A DNA stretch of 64,000 nucleotides, taken from positions 2,972,001-3,036,000 of the forward strand of contig CP071032.1 in assembly GCA_017134815.1 (NCBI GenBank), in the 5' to 3' direction. Position numbers and translations under genes: made by a program. Of this stretch, positions 26,451 to 35,292 are shown one piece after another. The notes beneath the pieces are model-generated. The model worked only from the letters and a program-made list of their open reading frames with translations, ran no database searches and was not told the DNA's origin. How positions within the stretch are numbered: position 1 is the stretch's first letter; each line of letters starts with the position of its first letter. The stretch is from Lentisphaerota bacterium (GTDB lineage Bacteria > Verrucomicrobiota > Lentisphaeria > Victivallales > Victivallaceae).

Positions 26451-27068
26451 ATGAAACTTAGATTGATTATGATGGCTGCCGTTATTGGTATTGCCGGTTT
26501 TATGCTTGCCGGCTGTGGAACTGATCCACACCGGATTGATCCGAGCAGCAATCAGGGGTTGACAACGGTTGATGACATTAACTTCAAGGACTGGCAGATT
26601 GCCGGAGAGAAGTGTGTCAAAACCATGTTGGATTCCGGCGTTCTGAAGCGTAATGACGGCAGGAAAACCGTGATCATGATCAGCACGGTGAAAAATTCAA
26701 CCAGCCAGCATGTCAATACCCGCCTGCTGACTGATAGAATACGTCTGGCTGTATTGCGTTCCGGACAGGCAATTACTACAACTGCGGTTTCTGGAAAAGG
26801 CGCTGAGGACAATGCTTCGCGTCAGGTCAGAAAACTGGCTGATGATGAAATGTTCAACAAGAAAACCGTTGTAAAACAGGGTACTGCCATTGCTCCGGAA
26901 ATGTCTCTTGCCGGCGAAATAGTCCAGCAGAAGACCAAAAGCGGGCGTACATCGGAATCTTATTTCTTTATCCACATGACCTTGACTGACCTTAAAACCG
27001 GTCTGGCTGTCTGGGAGGATAACGTTGAGATTGCCAAGCAGGCCAAGAAACCCTGGCTGGGCTGGTAA
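26451..27068 (+). CDS. lpoB: Penicillin-binding protein activator LpoB-like
   Basis: This 205-residue lipoprotein (lipobox LAGC, Cys about 22) has the LpoB fold features: NFKDWQIAGEKCVKTML, VIMISTVKNSTSQHVNT, a central SLAGEIVQQK and a C-terminal MTLTDLKTGLAVWEDNVEIAK. LpoB is an outer-membrane lipoprotein that reaches through the peptidoglycan to activate PBP1b. The gene follows ycfL by 39 bases with a GAGGT ribosome site, the same order as in Enterobacteria. Its 3' side holds a convergent hairpin. The name is well supported; the PBP partner is not in the window. Confidence 0.85.
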   Translation: MKLRLIMMAAVIGIAGFMLAGCGTDPHRIDPSSNQGLTTVDDINFKDWQIAGEKCVKTMLDSGVLKRNDGRKTVIMISTVKNSTSQHVNTRLLTDRIRLAVLRSGQAITTTAVSGKGAEDNASRQVRKLADDEMFNKKTVVKQGTAIAPEMSLAGEIVQQKTKSGRTSESYFFIHMTLTDLKTGLAVWEDNVEIAKQAKKPWLGW

Positions 27069-27087
27069 ATCATAAAGCTGCCAGTAT

Positions 27088-27113
27088 GCAAAGCTGATTC
27101 AGTTCAGCTTTGC
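27088..27113. terminator. Hairpin between convergent genes
   Basis: GCAAAGCTG (27088-27096) and CAGCTTTGC (27105-27113) form a perfect 9-bp stem with an eight-base loop in the 35-base convergent gap. The stop codon of the minus-strand gene lies inside it. No T-run is present, so terminator function is plausible only. Confidence 0.5.
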
Positions 27114-28129
27114 TGCGGTGGCGATGGCGGCGGTTCTGACTCTGGAAAGACTGAAAACTCCGAGCCGAACCCCGCCAGCATTTCCATGCCGAGCAGTCTG
27201 AAAAAGACAAAAGCCGGCAGCAGAATTACCGTTCCCACATAGGGAATAATCAACGGCAGGACAGCGAGACAGCAAGTCATTACTATGATAATTATAACTG
27301 CCACTCCAAACGCCAGGTAAACCGCAATTTTCATCAGCAAATAGCGGATAAACAGCCAGGTCTGCTCCTTAAGCAGCTCAAAGAAATAGTAACAGGCTCT
27401 TACGGCGTTGTTTCTTTTTTTGTACATTATTACCAGAACAAATTCCTTAAAGAAGAAATTAATCAGACTTAGTATCAGTGATACTGTCAGCCAGAGTATA
27501 AACATCAGGATTATCGCTGCAGCAGTGTGCCAGCCCGGGTATACCAGCTTTTCATTTACGGCACACTTTTTCAGCCAGGTTATAAAGCATAGAAAAGAAG
27601 TCAGTGCCAGGAATGCCATTACAGCCAGGCTCAGCAGCCAGACAACAATACGAAATGCAAACGCCGAATTTCCCAGTTGTTTAAATTTTTTCCAGGATGC
27701 GGTAATATCGGCCTTATTCAGTGCGAGGTTTTCGATCAGGATAAATTCAAATCGCGACTTGAGCCACAAAACTGTTACGGTTATTATCAGCCCTATAATC
27801 AGAACGATACCGATTCCGGCAAATACAATCAGCAGAGTTCCCGGGTTTACTCCAAGTAAATCTGCCAGCCTGGCATAAAGCGGCTTGTTGCTCAGCAGCA
27901 GCTTTTTGAGCCATGGCCAGATTGGCCCCAGATCATTGCCGGCTGAGCCGGAACCGCTCAACTTCCCTAAATTCAAATTAAAGGACCCGCCAAGATTCTC
28001 AAACATATAAGCAAGCCAGACACAGAACCCCAGAACCAGCCACTTATCCAGTGAAAAAGGCTTGAACAGAATGCGCAGCATTCTAGTCCAGCTGCGGGTT
28101 AACGCATTTAAACAGGAGAGATCTTTCAT
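27104..28129 (-). CDS. Multi-pass membrane protein of unknown function
   Basis: This 341-residue protein has about six long hydrophobic segments (for example residues 27-43, 98-123, 160-190, 205-230, 260-310). The conserved-looking N-terminus SWTRMLRILFKPFSLDKWLVLG resembles uncharacterised DUF4013/DUF7544-like membrane proteins found in several phyla. A Gly/Ser-rich loop follows the first helix, and the C-terminus is a proline-rich tail. AAGGA precedes the ATG. No enzymatic motif was seen. It is transcribed alone. Confidence 0.7.
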   Translation of the reverse strand: MKDLSCLNALTRSWTRMLRILFKPFSLDKWLVLGFCVWLAYMFENLGGSFNLNLGKLSGSGSAGNDLGPIWPWLKKLLLSNKPLYARLADLLGVNPGTLLIVFAGIGIVLIIGLIITVTVLWLKSRFEFILIENLALNKADITASWKKFKQLGNSAFAFRIVVWLLSLAVMAFLALTSFLCFITWLKKCAVNEKLVYPGWHTAAAIILMFILWLTVSLILSLINFFFKEFVLVIMYKKRNNAVRACYYFFELLKEQTWLFIRYLLMKIAVYLAFGVAVIIIIVMTCCLAVLPLIIPYVGTVILLPAFVFFRLLGMEMLAGFGSEFSVFPESEPPPSPPQQS

Positions 28130-28325
28130 TAATTAATCCTTGACTGCAGTTTATAATTATGTTGCTAATATACCGATTATGTGTCCGCTTTTAAAGGGTT
28201 TTACGCTTGTAATTTTGATGAAAAATAGGTAATTAACATTGATTTAGCCATGAATGCGTTTAATATATATGCTTTATAGTTGCTGAATACACTAAAAGTA
28301 GTTTACATAAAAGGATTTTCAGGTT

Positions 28326-29072
28326 ATGGCGATGGACAAAAAAAAGAAGAAAGCGATTAACGCCCAGATTTCCAGCGAATTATTCGATGATTTTGATCGT
28401 TTTGAACATTTTTTGAGTAACTACTGGCGGCAGCTTGTGGCCGCGGCGGTAATTATTGTAATCGCTGTCGGGGTCTGGGTCACAGTCCGGGAGGTGCACA
28501 AGGCGGCTGACCGCAAGGCAAAGAATGCCTTTGCCAATGCCACAACTGAAGAAGAGGTAATCAAGGCTTTAAAGACCTATGGCAAATATAAGGCCGCTAA
28601 CTTTGCCCGCCTCAAACTTGCCAGGATTTATATTTCACAGAAGAAGTTCGACAAAGCTCATGAGCAGTTTAAAATGCTTACTGGCAGTGACGCTCCAAAG
28701 GAGATGATATGGCGTGCCAGAATGGATGAAGCTTATACACTTGAACTCGAAGGTAAAAAACTTGAAGCAGCCAAAGCCTTTGCCCGAATCGGCGAGGGTG
28801 GATTGCTGCCGGATACTTTCCGTGCTGAAGCTAATTACAGTGCCGGCCGCATTTATGCTCAGACCGGCGATCTCAAGAATGCCGAGAAATACCTTGCGAA
28901 ATCTGCAAAGACCGCAGGCATGACACCTGCGACTCAGGCTGGAATGGCAGTTGATTTCTGGCAGGGACAGGCTAAATTCATGCTTGGTATGGTTAAAGGC
29001 GGAGAACTTGAGGCGTTGAAGAATCAGTCTGCGTCGCAGGCACCTGCCGCAGCAGAGCCGACCGGAAAGTAG
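28326..29072 (+). CDS. Membrane-anchored TPR protein (YfgM-like)
   Basis: This 248-residue protein has a lysine-rich cytoplasmic N-terminus, one membrane helix (about 37-57) and a periplasmic run of TPR-like helix pairs (about 75-205: KAANFARLKLARIYISQKKFDKA, AEANYSAGRIYAQTGDLKNAEKYL and others, quoted in part). It ends in an Ala/Pro-rich tail. The layout matches YfgM, a periplasmic chaperone partner of SecYEG and PpiD. A second start two codons later is possible. It is followed by a long inverted repeat before the next gene. Confidence 0.72.
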   Translation: MAMDKKKKKAINAQISSELFDDFDRFEHFLSNYWRQLVAAAVIIVIAVGVWVTVREVHKAADRKAKNAFANATTEEEVIKALKTYGKYKAANFARLKLARIYISQKKFDKAHEQFKMLTGSDAPKEMIWRARMDEAYTLELEGKKLEAAKAFARIGEGGLLPDTFRAEANYSAGRIYAQTGDLKNAEKYLAKSAKTAGMTPATQAGMAVDFWQGQAKFMLGMVKGGELEALKNQSASQAPAAAEPTGK

Positions 29073-29106
29073 ATCCAAAAAGCTTCGCATTTGCAGTTAG
29101 ATCATT

Positions 29107-29144
29107 ATTTGCGCAACCGGATGAAACTGTCCTGTTGCGCAAAT
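29107..29144 (+). promoter_or_regulatory. 11-bp perfect inverted repeat before the SpoU gene
   Basis: ATTTGCGCAAC (29107-29117) and GTTGCGCAAAT (29134-29144) are perfect arms with a 16-base loop, 22 bases upstream of the next start codon. No T-run follows. It could be a leader hairpin, an mRNA 3'-end stabiliser or an operator. Confidence 0.45.
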
Positions 29145-29166
29145 AAACTTTATATGGAGATGGACC

Positions 29167-29916
29167 TTGGCAGACTTGTCCAGAAAACAGTGCAATCTGA
29201 TAAAATCTCTTTTCACCAGACATGGCCGCAGGAAGACGGGGCTGTGTGTGTGTGAAGGAGTCAGGTGTTGTGCGGAACTTTTTCTTGCCGCCCCGGAACT
29301 GGTTAAGTTTACGGTTTGTGTTGACAGCTTTCAGGCTGATTTTCTAACTGGGGAGGTCTTCAGAGTTGCGGAGCATGAGTTCGCGAAACTTACTTCGACC
29401 GTCAATTCTCAGGGAATTCTGGTAGTTGCCGCCCGGCCTGAGTATAAGGGAGTGAAGCCTGAAGATGATTTTATCCTGGCTCTTGACCAGGTGGGAGATC
29501 CCGGAAATTTCGGTACTATCATGCGGACGGCAAAAGCTGCCGGTTTGACTGAAATATGGTTTACTGCCGGGTCGGTTGATCCTTTCAATGACAAGGTGAT
29601 ACGTTCAGCGATGGCTGCCCAGTTTTCTATGAATCTGCAGGTTTTTGACAGTCTTGAGTATCTGGCTGAAGCTGCCCGTGGTTATGGTTACCGGCATTTT
29701 TTCCTGACCGATCCGCATCAGGGGCAGAGTCTTTATTCACAAGCCGGGCTGTATAAGAAATCAGTTGTTATTATCGGCAGTGAAGCGCACGGAGTCGGCA
29801 GCCTTGCCGGAGCGGACCGGGTTACCATTCCAATGCCAGGAAACTTTGAATCACTTAATGCTGCGCAGGCAGCGACTATCTTTATTTTCGAATATGTCAG
29901 GCGTATTTCCACTTGA
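29167..29916 (+). CDS. SpoU/TrmH family RNA 2'-O-methyltransferase
   Basis: This 249-residue protein has all three SpoU motifs: DQVGDPGNFGTIMRTA, IGSEAHGVG and IPMPGNFESLNAAQAATI, preceded by an RNA-binding N-terminal domain (residues 1-95). It would methylate a ribose 2'-OH in tRNA or rRNA with S-adenosylmethionine. The N-terminal domain suggests an rRNA enzyme of the RlmB/TsnR group, but the target base is not determinable. Translation starts at TTG (29167) with GGAGA six bases upstream; no better ATG exists. Confidence 0.9.
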   Translation: MADLSRKQCNLIKSLFTRHGRRKTGLCVCEGVRCCAELFLAAPELVKFTVCVDSFQADFLTGEVFRVAEHEFAKLTSTVNSQGILVVAARPEYKGVKPEDDFILALDQVGDPGNFGTIMRTAKAAGLTEIWFTAGSVDPFNDKVIRSAMAAQFSMNLQVFDSLEYLAEAARGYGYRHFFLTDPHQGQSLYSQAGLYKKSVVIIGSEAHGVGSLAGADRVTIPMPGNFESLNAAQAATIFIFEYVRRIST

Positions 29917-30110
29917 ATCTGGAACAAAAAGTTCTCCGGCATTATTGTGCTTTAAAATTTCAGCCGCATTTCTTTATCAGTATTTAAGCTTAAAACATCG
30001 TATTACCTCAAGGCATCAATTTCAGACTAATGTAGATACACGCCATATTGCTGTGAAAAATCTTTTATTTTAGGGTGTCACAGACTTGATTATTCAGCTT
30101 ATTCAGGTTA

Positions 30111-30152
30111 GTTTACCAATTCTGATTTATCAGGGGTGAAGGGGTGGTAAAC
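30111..30152 (+). promoter_or_regulatory. Inverted repeat upstream of pfp
   Basis: GTTTACCA (30111-30118) and TGGTAAAC (30145-30152) are perfect 8-base arms 50-90 bases before the pfp start, next to a TA-rich stretch that may hold the -10. It is a possible operator; no known regulator motif fits. Confidence 0.3.
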
Positions 30153-30203
30153 AGTTTATTATATTTTAGTTAAATTTTTTAATACAAGAAAAAGGGAAGA
30201 TAG

Positions 30204-31859
30204 ATGACTCAAATTTCCGCACTGCAAAAAGCAAGAGCTGCTTATCAGCCGAAGCTGCCGCCTGCACTCGCTAACGGAGCAAACGTTAAAGCTGTTGAAG
30301 GCGCGGCGACAACTTCAGTTGCGGACAGCGAAAAAATAGCGGAGCTGTTCAAAGCTACTTTTGGTAGCCCTGAAGTTACATTTGAAGCTGGTAAAAACTC
30401 TGAAAAAATCGCTCTTCTTAAAGTCGGGGTTATTCTTTCAGGTGGACAGGCCCCCGGTGGGCACAATGTAATTGCCGGTCTTTATGACGGTCTCAAATCT
30501 ATCAGCCCTGAAAATAAACTTTTCGGCTTTTTGAGAGGACCAGACGGTCTTGTTAAAAATGAGTATGTTGAAATCACTGCCGATATCATTGACGCTTACC
30601 GCAATACCGGCGGTTTTGACATGATCGGTTCAGGCCGTACGAAACTGGAATCGGCGGATCAGTTCGAGCTTGGCCGTAAAAACTGCGAAGCCCTGGGCAT
30701 CAATTCTCTGGTTGTTATCGGCGGCGACGATTCAAATACCAACGCTTGTCTGCTGGCAGAATATTACAAAAGCAAGGGTATTCCGATTAATGTTGTCGGC
30801 TGCCCTAAAACTATTGACGGTGATCTCAAAAACGAACAGATTGAGGCTTCTTTCGGGTTTGATACCGCCTGCCGGGTTTACAGCGAACTGATAGGTAATA
30901 TTCAGCGTGATGCAAACTCCGCGAAAAAATACTGGCACTTTATCAAGCTCATGGGGCGTTCAGCTTCGCATATTGCTCTGGAATGTGCTCTGCAGACTCA
31001 GCCTAATATTGCTATCATTTCTGAGGAAGTGGCTGATCGTAAAATGACAATCGGTGAGATTGTTGAGGAAATGGTTAAAGTAATTATGGCTCGTGCCGCC
31101 AAGGGTGATTACTTTGGTGTGGCTTTGATTCCGGAAGGATTGATTGAATTTATTCCTGAAATGAAATCTCTGATTTCTGAACTTAATGACTTGCTGGCTA
31201 AGGAAGCCGCTGCTTTTGCTGAACTTGGAGACGCTGATGAAAAGATTCAGTTTATCAGCAGTCATCTCGATAAAGACACCAGTTATACTTTCAGTTCATT
31301 GCCGCACAGCATACAGCTGCAGCTCTGTCTGGATCGTGACCCGCACGGCAATGTTCAGGTTTCCCTGATTGAAACTGAAAAAATGCTGGCTGAAATGGTC
31401 AGGCAGCGCCTGGTCGAGCTTAAGGCTGAAGGCAAGTATAAAGGTAAATTCAGCACTCAGGCGCATTTCTTTGGTTACGAAGGACGTTGTGCTGCACCTT
31501 CTAATTATGATGCTGATTATTGCTACAGCCTTGGTTACACTGCTTCCGCGCTGCTCGGTGCCGGCAAAACCGGTTATATGTCATCGGTCCGCAACACCAC
31601 TAAACCAGCTTCTGAATGGGTTTGCGGTGGTATTCCGATTACTATGATGATGAACATGGAGCGTCGACATGGAGAAGATAAACCGGTTATCCAGAAGGCG
31701 CTGGTAAAACTTAACGGGGCACCGTTCCTGTATTTCTTGGCTAACCGCGAAGCCTGGTCAGTTGCTACAGAGTATGTGTATCCCGGCCCTATCCAGTACT
31801 TCGGCCCGGCTGAAGTTTGTGATCAGGTGAGCAAAACGCTGGAACTGGAACATAAATAA
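30204..31859 (+). CDS. pfp: Pyrophosphate-dependent 6-phosphofructokinase (long type)
   Basis: This 551-residue enzyme interconverts fructose 6-phosphate and fructose 1,6-bisphosphate using PPi. GVILSGGQAPGGHNV (about 75-89) is the phosphate-donor loop. GGDDS (about 173-177) has Asp in place of the Gly of ATP enzymes, the classic marker for PPi use, and PKTIDGDLKN carries the matching Lys. The length and the HFIKLMGRSASHIALECALQ segment place it with long plant-type PFPs. It makes glycolysis reversible and saves ATP. GGGAAG precedes the ATG, and an inverted repeat lies upstream. Confidence 0.95.
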   Translation: MTQISALQKARAAYQPKLPPALANGANVKAVEGAATTSVADSEKIAELFKATFGSPEVTFEAGKNSEKIALLKVGVILSGGQAPGGHNVIAGLYDGLKSISPENKLFGFLRGPDGLVKNEYVEITADIIDAYRNTGGFDMIGSGRTKLESADQFELGRKNCEALGINSLVVIGGDDSNTNACLLAEYYKSKGIPINVVGCPKTIDGDLKNEQIEASFGFDTACRVYSELIGNIQRDANSAKKYWHFIKLMGRSASHIALECALQTQPNIAIISEEVADRKMTIGEIVEEMVKVIMARAAKGDYFGVALIPEGLIEFIPEMKSLISELNDLLAKEAAAFAELGDADEKIQFISSHLDKDTSYTFSSLPHSIQLQLCLDRDPHGNVQVSLIETEKMLAEMVRQRLVELKAEGKYKGKFSTQAHFFGYEGRCAAPSNYDADYCYSLGYTASALLGAGKTGYMSSVRNTTKPASEWVCGGIPITMMMNMERRHGEDKPVIQKALVKLNGAPFLYFLANREAWSVATEYVYPGPIQYFGPAEVCDQVSKTLELEHK

Positions 31860-31863
31860 TCAA

Positions 31864-31948
31864 CTTTCCGTATTATGGAAAGATATGATACAGGCCCTTT
31901 GCGGGGCAGGGCAAGCGCCGGTCGATGTTTTTACATGGCCTGCGCTTG
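31864..31948 (+). promoter_or_regulatory. Structured spacer between pfp and gatC
   Basis: Several short inverted repeats follow each other: CTTTCC/GGAAAG (31864-31882), GCCCT/AGGGC (31894-31912) and CAAGCGC/GCGCTTG (31912-31918, 31942-31948). The second and third share a base, so they compete. No T-run follows. It may end the pfp transcript or form the gatC leader. Confidence 0.3.
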
Positions 31949-31996
31949 TATTCATGTATAAAACTTAAGAATAATAAAACAGGCAGGCAGATAATT

Positions 31997-32305
31997 ATGG
32001 CAGATCAAGGCCGCATTGATGTTGGGTATGTTGCCGGGCTCGCCCGGATTGATATTGACCCGGAATCAAAAGAGCGCCTCCAGCGCGACATGGAGGAAAT
32101 CGTCGCTTATATTGAACAGCTCGAAGAACTGGATGTTGACGGCATCGAGCCAACCGCGCACGCGGTTCCGCTGACTAATGTCTGGCGGGAAGATGCCGCC
32201 GGTGAGTCTTTCCCGCGTGATGTCATGCTGGCTAATGCTCCCGCGACTGTTGATGATGAAGAAATAAAAGTACCTCAGGTACTGCCGGGTGAGGGGATGT
32301 CATGA
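31997..32305 (+). CDS. gatC: Asp-tRNA(Asn)/Glu-tRNA(Gln) amidotransferase subunit C
   Basis: This 102-residue protein is GatC, the small subunit that holds GatA and GatB together. The family pattern is clear: VGYVAGLARIDI, then IEQLEELDVDGIEPTAHAVPL and the C-terminal VPQVLPGEG. The ATG at 31997 is the natural start; an open frame of 24 codons upstream has no support. It overlaps gatA by four bases (ATGA). gatB is not in the window, so it is encoded elsewhere. Confidence 0.93.
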   Translation: MADQGRIDVGYVAGLARIDIDPESKERLQRDMEEIVAYIEQLEELDVDGIEPTAHAVPLTNVWREDAAGESFPRDVMLANAPATVDDEEIKVPQVLPGEGMS

Positions 32306-33783
32306 TGGAATTAAATCTTAAAACTCTTACTGTGCATGCCGCCGCTGATCTGCTGGCTTCCGGAGAGCTTACTTCTGTTGAGTTGTGCCAGGCATATCTT
32401 GACCGTATTGAAGATGTTGATTCTGAGGTTAAAGCTTTTTTGAAGGTGGACAGAGAAAAGATTTTGGCTGCTGCGACAGCTTCAGACAAACGCCGTGCCT
32501 CAGGTGAGGAATTAAGCTGTTACGATGGCATTCCCGTCGGTATAAAAGACTGTATTGTTGCCGCGGACGAGACCTGTTCGTGTGCTTCGAAGCTGCTGGA
32601 GCCGGTAGTGTCCCCTTATGACTCAACAGTGGTCTCCCGTTTCAAGGCAAAAGGTTTTATTCCAGCCGGCCGCCTGAATATGGACGAGTTTGCCATGGGG
32701 TCATCCTGTGAAAACAGTGCTTTTCAGAAGACTTTCAATCCGTGGAATCTTGAATGTGTTCCCGGCGGCTCCAGCGGTGGTTCTGCCGCTTGTGTTGCTG
32801 CCGGCGAGATGCCGATTTCACTGGGCTCTGATACAGGCGGATCAATTCGTCAGCCTGCTGCGTTTTGCGGAGTAGTTGGCCTGAAGCCGACTTACGGCAG
32901 GGTTTCCCGGTATGGTCTGGTAGCTTTTGCTTCCTCGCTTGACCAGATTGGACCGATGTCGCATGATGTGCTTGATGCGGCAATTGTGCTTGACACAATC
33001 GGTGGTGGGGACGAAAATGATTCAACTTCTCTGCCGATGCCGTGTGAAGGCTTTGCTGAAGCGGTAAAAGCAGTAAAAGGACAGGATCTTCAAGGAGTAA
33101 GAGTTGGCTTGCCTAAAGAATATTTTGAAGCGGAAGGGCTGAGCGATTCTGTAAAATCCGGTGTTGAAAAAGCGGTTGCGACGCTGAAGCAGCTCGGTGC
33201 TGAGATAGTTGAGGTTTCACTGCCGCATACTAAATATGCCGTAGCAGTGTATTATATAATTGCCACGGCTGAGGCCAGTGCCAACCTGGCGCGCTTTGAC
33301 GGTATCCGCTACGGTGCCCGCAAAGAAGCTGATGATCTGGTTGCTACTTACTTTAAATCACGCGGCGCGGGGTTTGGAGAAGAAGTCAAGCGGCGCATCC
33401 TGCTCGGAACATATGTATTGAGCAGCGGTTATTATGATGCCTATTATCTGAGAGCCCAGAAAGTGCGCACTCTTATTCGGCGTGACTTTGAGCAGGCTTC
33501 TGAAAAATGTGATATTATCCTGACGCCAGTCACGCCGACACCGGCTTTTAAGCTGGGTGAGAAGTCTGATCCGCTGCAGATGTATCTTTCTGATATTTTT
33601 ACAATTGCGTTGAATCTTTCCGGTAACTGCGGTATAAGTGTACCGGCTGATATTTGTGCGGAAACCGGCATGCCGGTCGGGGTTCAGTTTATAGCGCCTG
33701 CGCTGCAGGAAGAAAAACTGCTTAAAATTGCCAGAATTTTTGAACTTAACCGTGAGATTAAAGAGTTTGCTCCCGAATTGTAA
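32302..33783 (+). CDS. gatA: Asp-tRNA(Asn)/Glu-tRNA(Gln) amidotransferase subunit A
   Basis: This 493-residue amidase-signature enzyme releases ammonia from glutamine or asparagine for amidation of mischarged tRNA. The catalytic Lys lies in PVGIKDCI, and the Ser-cisSer part is in GGSSGGSAA and GSDTGGSIRQPAAFCG, followed by GLKPTYGRVSRYG. Length is typical. It is coupled to gatC by an ATGA overlap; a second ATG directly follows the first. Its presence implies indirect Gln-tRNA and/or Asn-tRNA synthesis. Confidence 0.96.
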   Translation: MMELNLKTLTVHAAADLLASGELTSVELCQAYLDRIEDVDSEVKAFLKVDREKILAAATASDKRRASGEELSCYDGIPVGIKDCIVAADETCSCASKLLEPVVSPYDSTVVSRFKAKGFIPAGRLNMDEFAMGSSCENSAFQKTFNPWNLECVPGGSSGGSAACVAAGEMPISLGSDTGGSIRQPAAFCGVVGLKPTYGRVSRYGLVAFASSLDQIGPMSHDVLDAAIVLDTIGGGDENDSTSLPMPCEGFAEAVKAVKGQDLQGVRVGLPKEYFEAEGLSDSVKSGVEKAVATLKQLGAEIVEVSLPHTKYAVAVYYIIATAEASANLARFDGIRYGARKEADDLVATYFKSRGAGFGEEVKRRILLGTYVLSSGYYDAYYLRAQKVRTLIRRDFEQASEKCDIILTPVTPTPAFKLGEKSDPLQMYLSDIFTIALNLSGNCGISVPADICAETGMPVGVQFIAPALQEEKLLKIARIFELNREIKEFAPEL

Positions 33784-33869
33784 TTTGGTGTGAGGACTTA
33801 ATCAGGCAGTTTCCGGTTGGAAAAATCGACAACTGACCGGTAACTGCTGAAATTCTTGAGGTGTGAATT

Positions 33870-35015
33870 ATGAAGAGAATTATTTTTATCCTGATGTTGT
33901 GCACTTTGGCGGGTGTTTCGGCGATGGCATTGCAGACTGGAGATGAGGCAGCTCCCTTGAAAACCTCAAAGTGGCTGCTCAATGGTCCGATTGCCATTAA
34001 TGAGGGACGTAAAAGTGAAAACAAAGACGCGATTTTTATTCTTGAGCTATGGGGCACCTGGTCGCCGCAAAGCCTTGACGCAATGCCGCTCCTGGTATAT
34101 TTGCAGAACAAGTATCGTGCGAAAGGTTTGAAGATTATCGCGATATCACGGGAGTCTGAGGATGTTGTAAAGGCATTCCTTAAAAAACACCCTGAAATTA
34201 ATTATGGAATAGCGCTTGATGACAAGAGTCAAACTACTCTTAAATATCTGGGTGAGAGCCGTTTGCTGCCGCGCTTCTATGTGATAAACGCCAAAGGTGA
34301 AATTATCTGGGATGGAGAAGCTGCGGACCTGGCTTCCGTGCTGAGAAAGATCTACAGCGGCAAGTACAGCTCATCTGCTCAAGAGGAAATTTCCAGAATG
34401 CAGCAGGAGCTGGAACTTCAAATGCGGCGCGGTATGTTTGACAAGGTCAAGGAGATTTCTGACCGGATTTTGCAAATTGACCCGGAGAACGGCCCGGCAA
34501 TCCGCATGCGTATGTTTATGTATGAAAACCAGCGCCGTCCTGATATGGCCTGGGACTTTCTGCAAAAGTGTATCAAGAAGAGCCCTGATTACGATCGATT
34601 CTACTTCGTTCAGATGGATTTTGCTTCGCGCTACCCTGATTACAGAAAATTTATCGGGCAGATTGGCGAAGAAGTATTCAAGCGTTTTAACAAGGAGCCC
34701 GATATCCTGAATGACATGGCCTGGGGATTGCTGACTCGCTTCCCTGATGATGTGGGTGCTCTGAATGTTGCAGCCAAATGCGTTCTGCGGGTAAAGGAAC
34801 TTGCAGAAAAAGAAGCTCAGCCGGCAATCAGGGTAGCCAGTCTGAATACTCTGGCGCTGCTTTATTATCGCTGTGGTCTGCTGGATAAAGCGCTCAAGAC
34901 TCAAAAGAAAGTCACAAGCTTGCTTAAAGAAGACTCTACTGTAAAAAAATCAAAACTTACAGAGCAATACTATCTCAAGGCAATTGAACTTAATAAGCAG
35001 TTGAGTGCCTTGTAA
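33870..35015 (+). CDS. Secreted thioredoxin-fold protein lacking the CxxC, with TPR-like tail
   Basis: This 381-residue protein has a signal peptide (about residues 1-20). Residues about 24-160 form a TlpA/AhpC-like thioredoxin fold with the strands ILELWGTWSPQS, LKIIAISRESEDVVKAFL, LLPRFYVINAKGEI. The active-site position, usually WCxxC, reads WSPQS at about 64-68, so both catalytic cysteines are absent. The rest is helical with TPR-like repeats. It is probably a periplasmic scaffold or binding protein, not an oxidoreductase. GAGGTG precedes the ATG, and a strong terminator follows. No partner gene is evident. Confidence 0.75.
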   Translation: MKRIIFILMLCTLAGVSAMALQTGDEAAPLKTSKWLLNGPIAINEGRKSENKDAIFILELWGTWSPQSLDAMPLLVYLQNKYRAKGLKIIAISRESEDVVKAFLKKHPEINYGIALDDKSQTTLKYLGESRLLPRFYVINAKGEIIWDGEAADLASVLRKIYSGKYSSSAQEEISRMQQELELQMRRGMFDKVKEISDRILQIDPENGPAIRMRMFMYENQRRPDMAWDFLQKCIKKSPDYDRFYFVQMDFASRYPDYRKFIGQIGEEVFKRFNKEPDILNDMAWGLLTRFPDDVGALNVAAKCVLRVKELAEKEAQPAIRVASLNTLALLYYRCGLLDKALKTQKKVTSLLKEDSTVKKSKLTEQYYLKAIELNKQLSAL

Positions 35016-35036
35016 ACTATTCTGAATTTTTTATAT

Positions 35037-35072
35037 GACCTGGATGCTTTATGCATTCAGGTCTTTTTTTTT
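35037..35072 (+). terminator. Intrinsic terminator
   Basis: An 11-bp stem (GACCTGGATGC at 35037-35047 with GCATTCAGGTC at 35053-35063, one G-T pair) has a five-base loop and is followed by nine or more T. Confidence 0.93.
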
Positions 35073-35292
35073 AAGTTCAGCGAAATCCTTCAAAAAAGTT
35101 CATTTAATAAATTCTGTAATACTTTATTTTTGAAAAATATAATTAAGCGATCATTTACCCTAAGGAATATTCCAATTTTCGCAGAACTTTACAGCCTTTC
35201 TGGTGTCTAATACATATTGTATTTCTTTGGTAGGGAAGCATACATGCCAAATGAACAGATAAACTAATTAAAAGCCAGCAAAGGTGGTTCAC

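Noticed and set aside
35244..35267. Seven-codon frame upstream of udp as a leader peptide
   Set aside because: Too short and with no regulatory structure around it to support it.
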